A stretch of 61,529 nt of DNA from Qipengyuania sp. (GTDB lineage: Bacteria > Pseudomonadota > Alphaproteobacteria > Sphingomonadales > Sphingomonadaceae), in the NCBI GenBank assembly GCA_019745075.1, contig JAIETR010000001.1, positions 1 to 61,529 of the forward strand, given 5' to 3'. The notes under the pieces are model-generated. The model saw only the letters and a program-made list of their open reading frames with translations. It did no database searches and was not told where the DNA came from. A program made the translations under genes and the position numbers. Positions 61,318-61,529 of the stretch are shown here, piece by piece (position 1 is the first letter of the stretch; each line of letters opens with the position of its first letter).

Positions 61318-61529
61318 TCACGCGAATCCAACGTTCGCAACATAAGGTTTGCCCGGGGCGCGTTCGATCAACGCGTGAACGCCGGCGCGTTCCCTGAATC
61401 GACGTCGATCATGTTACCCGCCGATTTCGCCGATAGGTCGCCAGCGAGCCATTAGAGCGGGGTGCGGATAACCTGAATCGGAGGATTCCTGCGGGTCGGG
61501 AATTGTGATTCACCCTCATTGGAGGTGGA
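61318..61529. other. Terminal 212 bases, no gene seen; possible insertion-sequence end
   Basis: No ORF is supported. From about 61452 the sequence ATTAGAGCGGGGTGCGGATA, followed by CTGAATCGGAGGATTCC and GTGATTCACCC, recalls the outer ends of IS630/IS5-type elements in alphaproteobacteria. The window ends before a transposase could begin. Confidence 0.3.

Overview
The window reads as chromosomal DNA of a high-GC alphaproteobacterium, most likely a member of the Sphingomonadales. Four things point there: the gene families and their order (ChvI-ChvG followed by a short HprK, RapZ, an EIIA-Man protein and HPr; serC-serA behind a structured leader; argH, a small lipoprotein, then lysA), the many GTG starts, the dense ATGA/GTGA gene overlaps, and a load of palindromic intergenic repeats of the kind common in sphingomonad genomes. 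No phage, plasmid or full insertion sequence is present.

Layout. 1-6.7 kb: a respiratory complex I operon on the minus strand (nuoA-B-C-D-E-F, nuoF cut by the window edge) with three extra ORFs between the subunits: a lipoprotein, a membrane-anchored protein and a 45-residue membrane peptide. 6.8-8.5 kb: a small accessory patch with a GIY-YIG nuclease gene between perfect inverted repeats, a hypothetical ORF, a relic of an aldehyde dehydrogenase gene and a parDE toxin-antitoxin pair. 8.5-17.3 kb: coniferyl-aldehyde-dehydrogenase-like gene, thiolase, a lipoprotein, an SH3 protein, a FAD/Rieske oxidoreductase, a 2-hydroxyacid dehydrogenase and a membrane diguanylate cyclase. 17.6-23 kb: NAD(P)H-hydrate dehydratase, histidine phosphatase, and two tandem cysteine desulfurases with a 2Fe-2S ferredoxin (Fe-S supply), divergent from an alpha/beta hydrolase. 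23-28 kb: DUF3597, DUF885 and GH16 proteins and a Na+/H+ antiporter. 28.3-34.7 kb: PEP carboxykinase opposite the ChvI/ChvG two-component system and the nitrogen-type PTS regulatory genes. 34.7-43.9 kb: translation and repair housekeeping (rRNA methyltransferase, def, recR, fmt, truA, rmuC), a cysteine-rich copper-binding protein, a quinone-oxidoreductase-like enzyme and an asparaginase. 43.9-57 kb: tRNA-Val, a thioredoxin-like lipoprotein, and amino-acid and nucleotide biosynthesis (argH, lysA, siroheme synthase N-domain, purA, hisZ, serA, serC). 56.7-61.5 kb: glycosyltransferase, MOSC protein, glycine-zipper protein, a pteridine-reductase-like SDR, and a cytochrome b plus molybdopterin oxidoreductase pair.

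At least five repeat families thread through these genes. They matter functionally in places: one family supplies the stop codons of two genes, another palindromic element is read in frame inside a cysteine desulfurase, several sit inside the nuo operon, and one pair brackets the GIY-YIG gene. Other regulatory signals visible are the serC leader with its promoter, a LexA-type box on the promoter of a winged-helix regulator, and an operator-like palindrome in front of parD.
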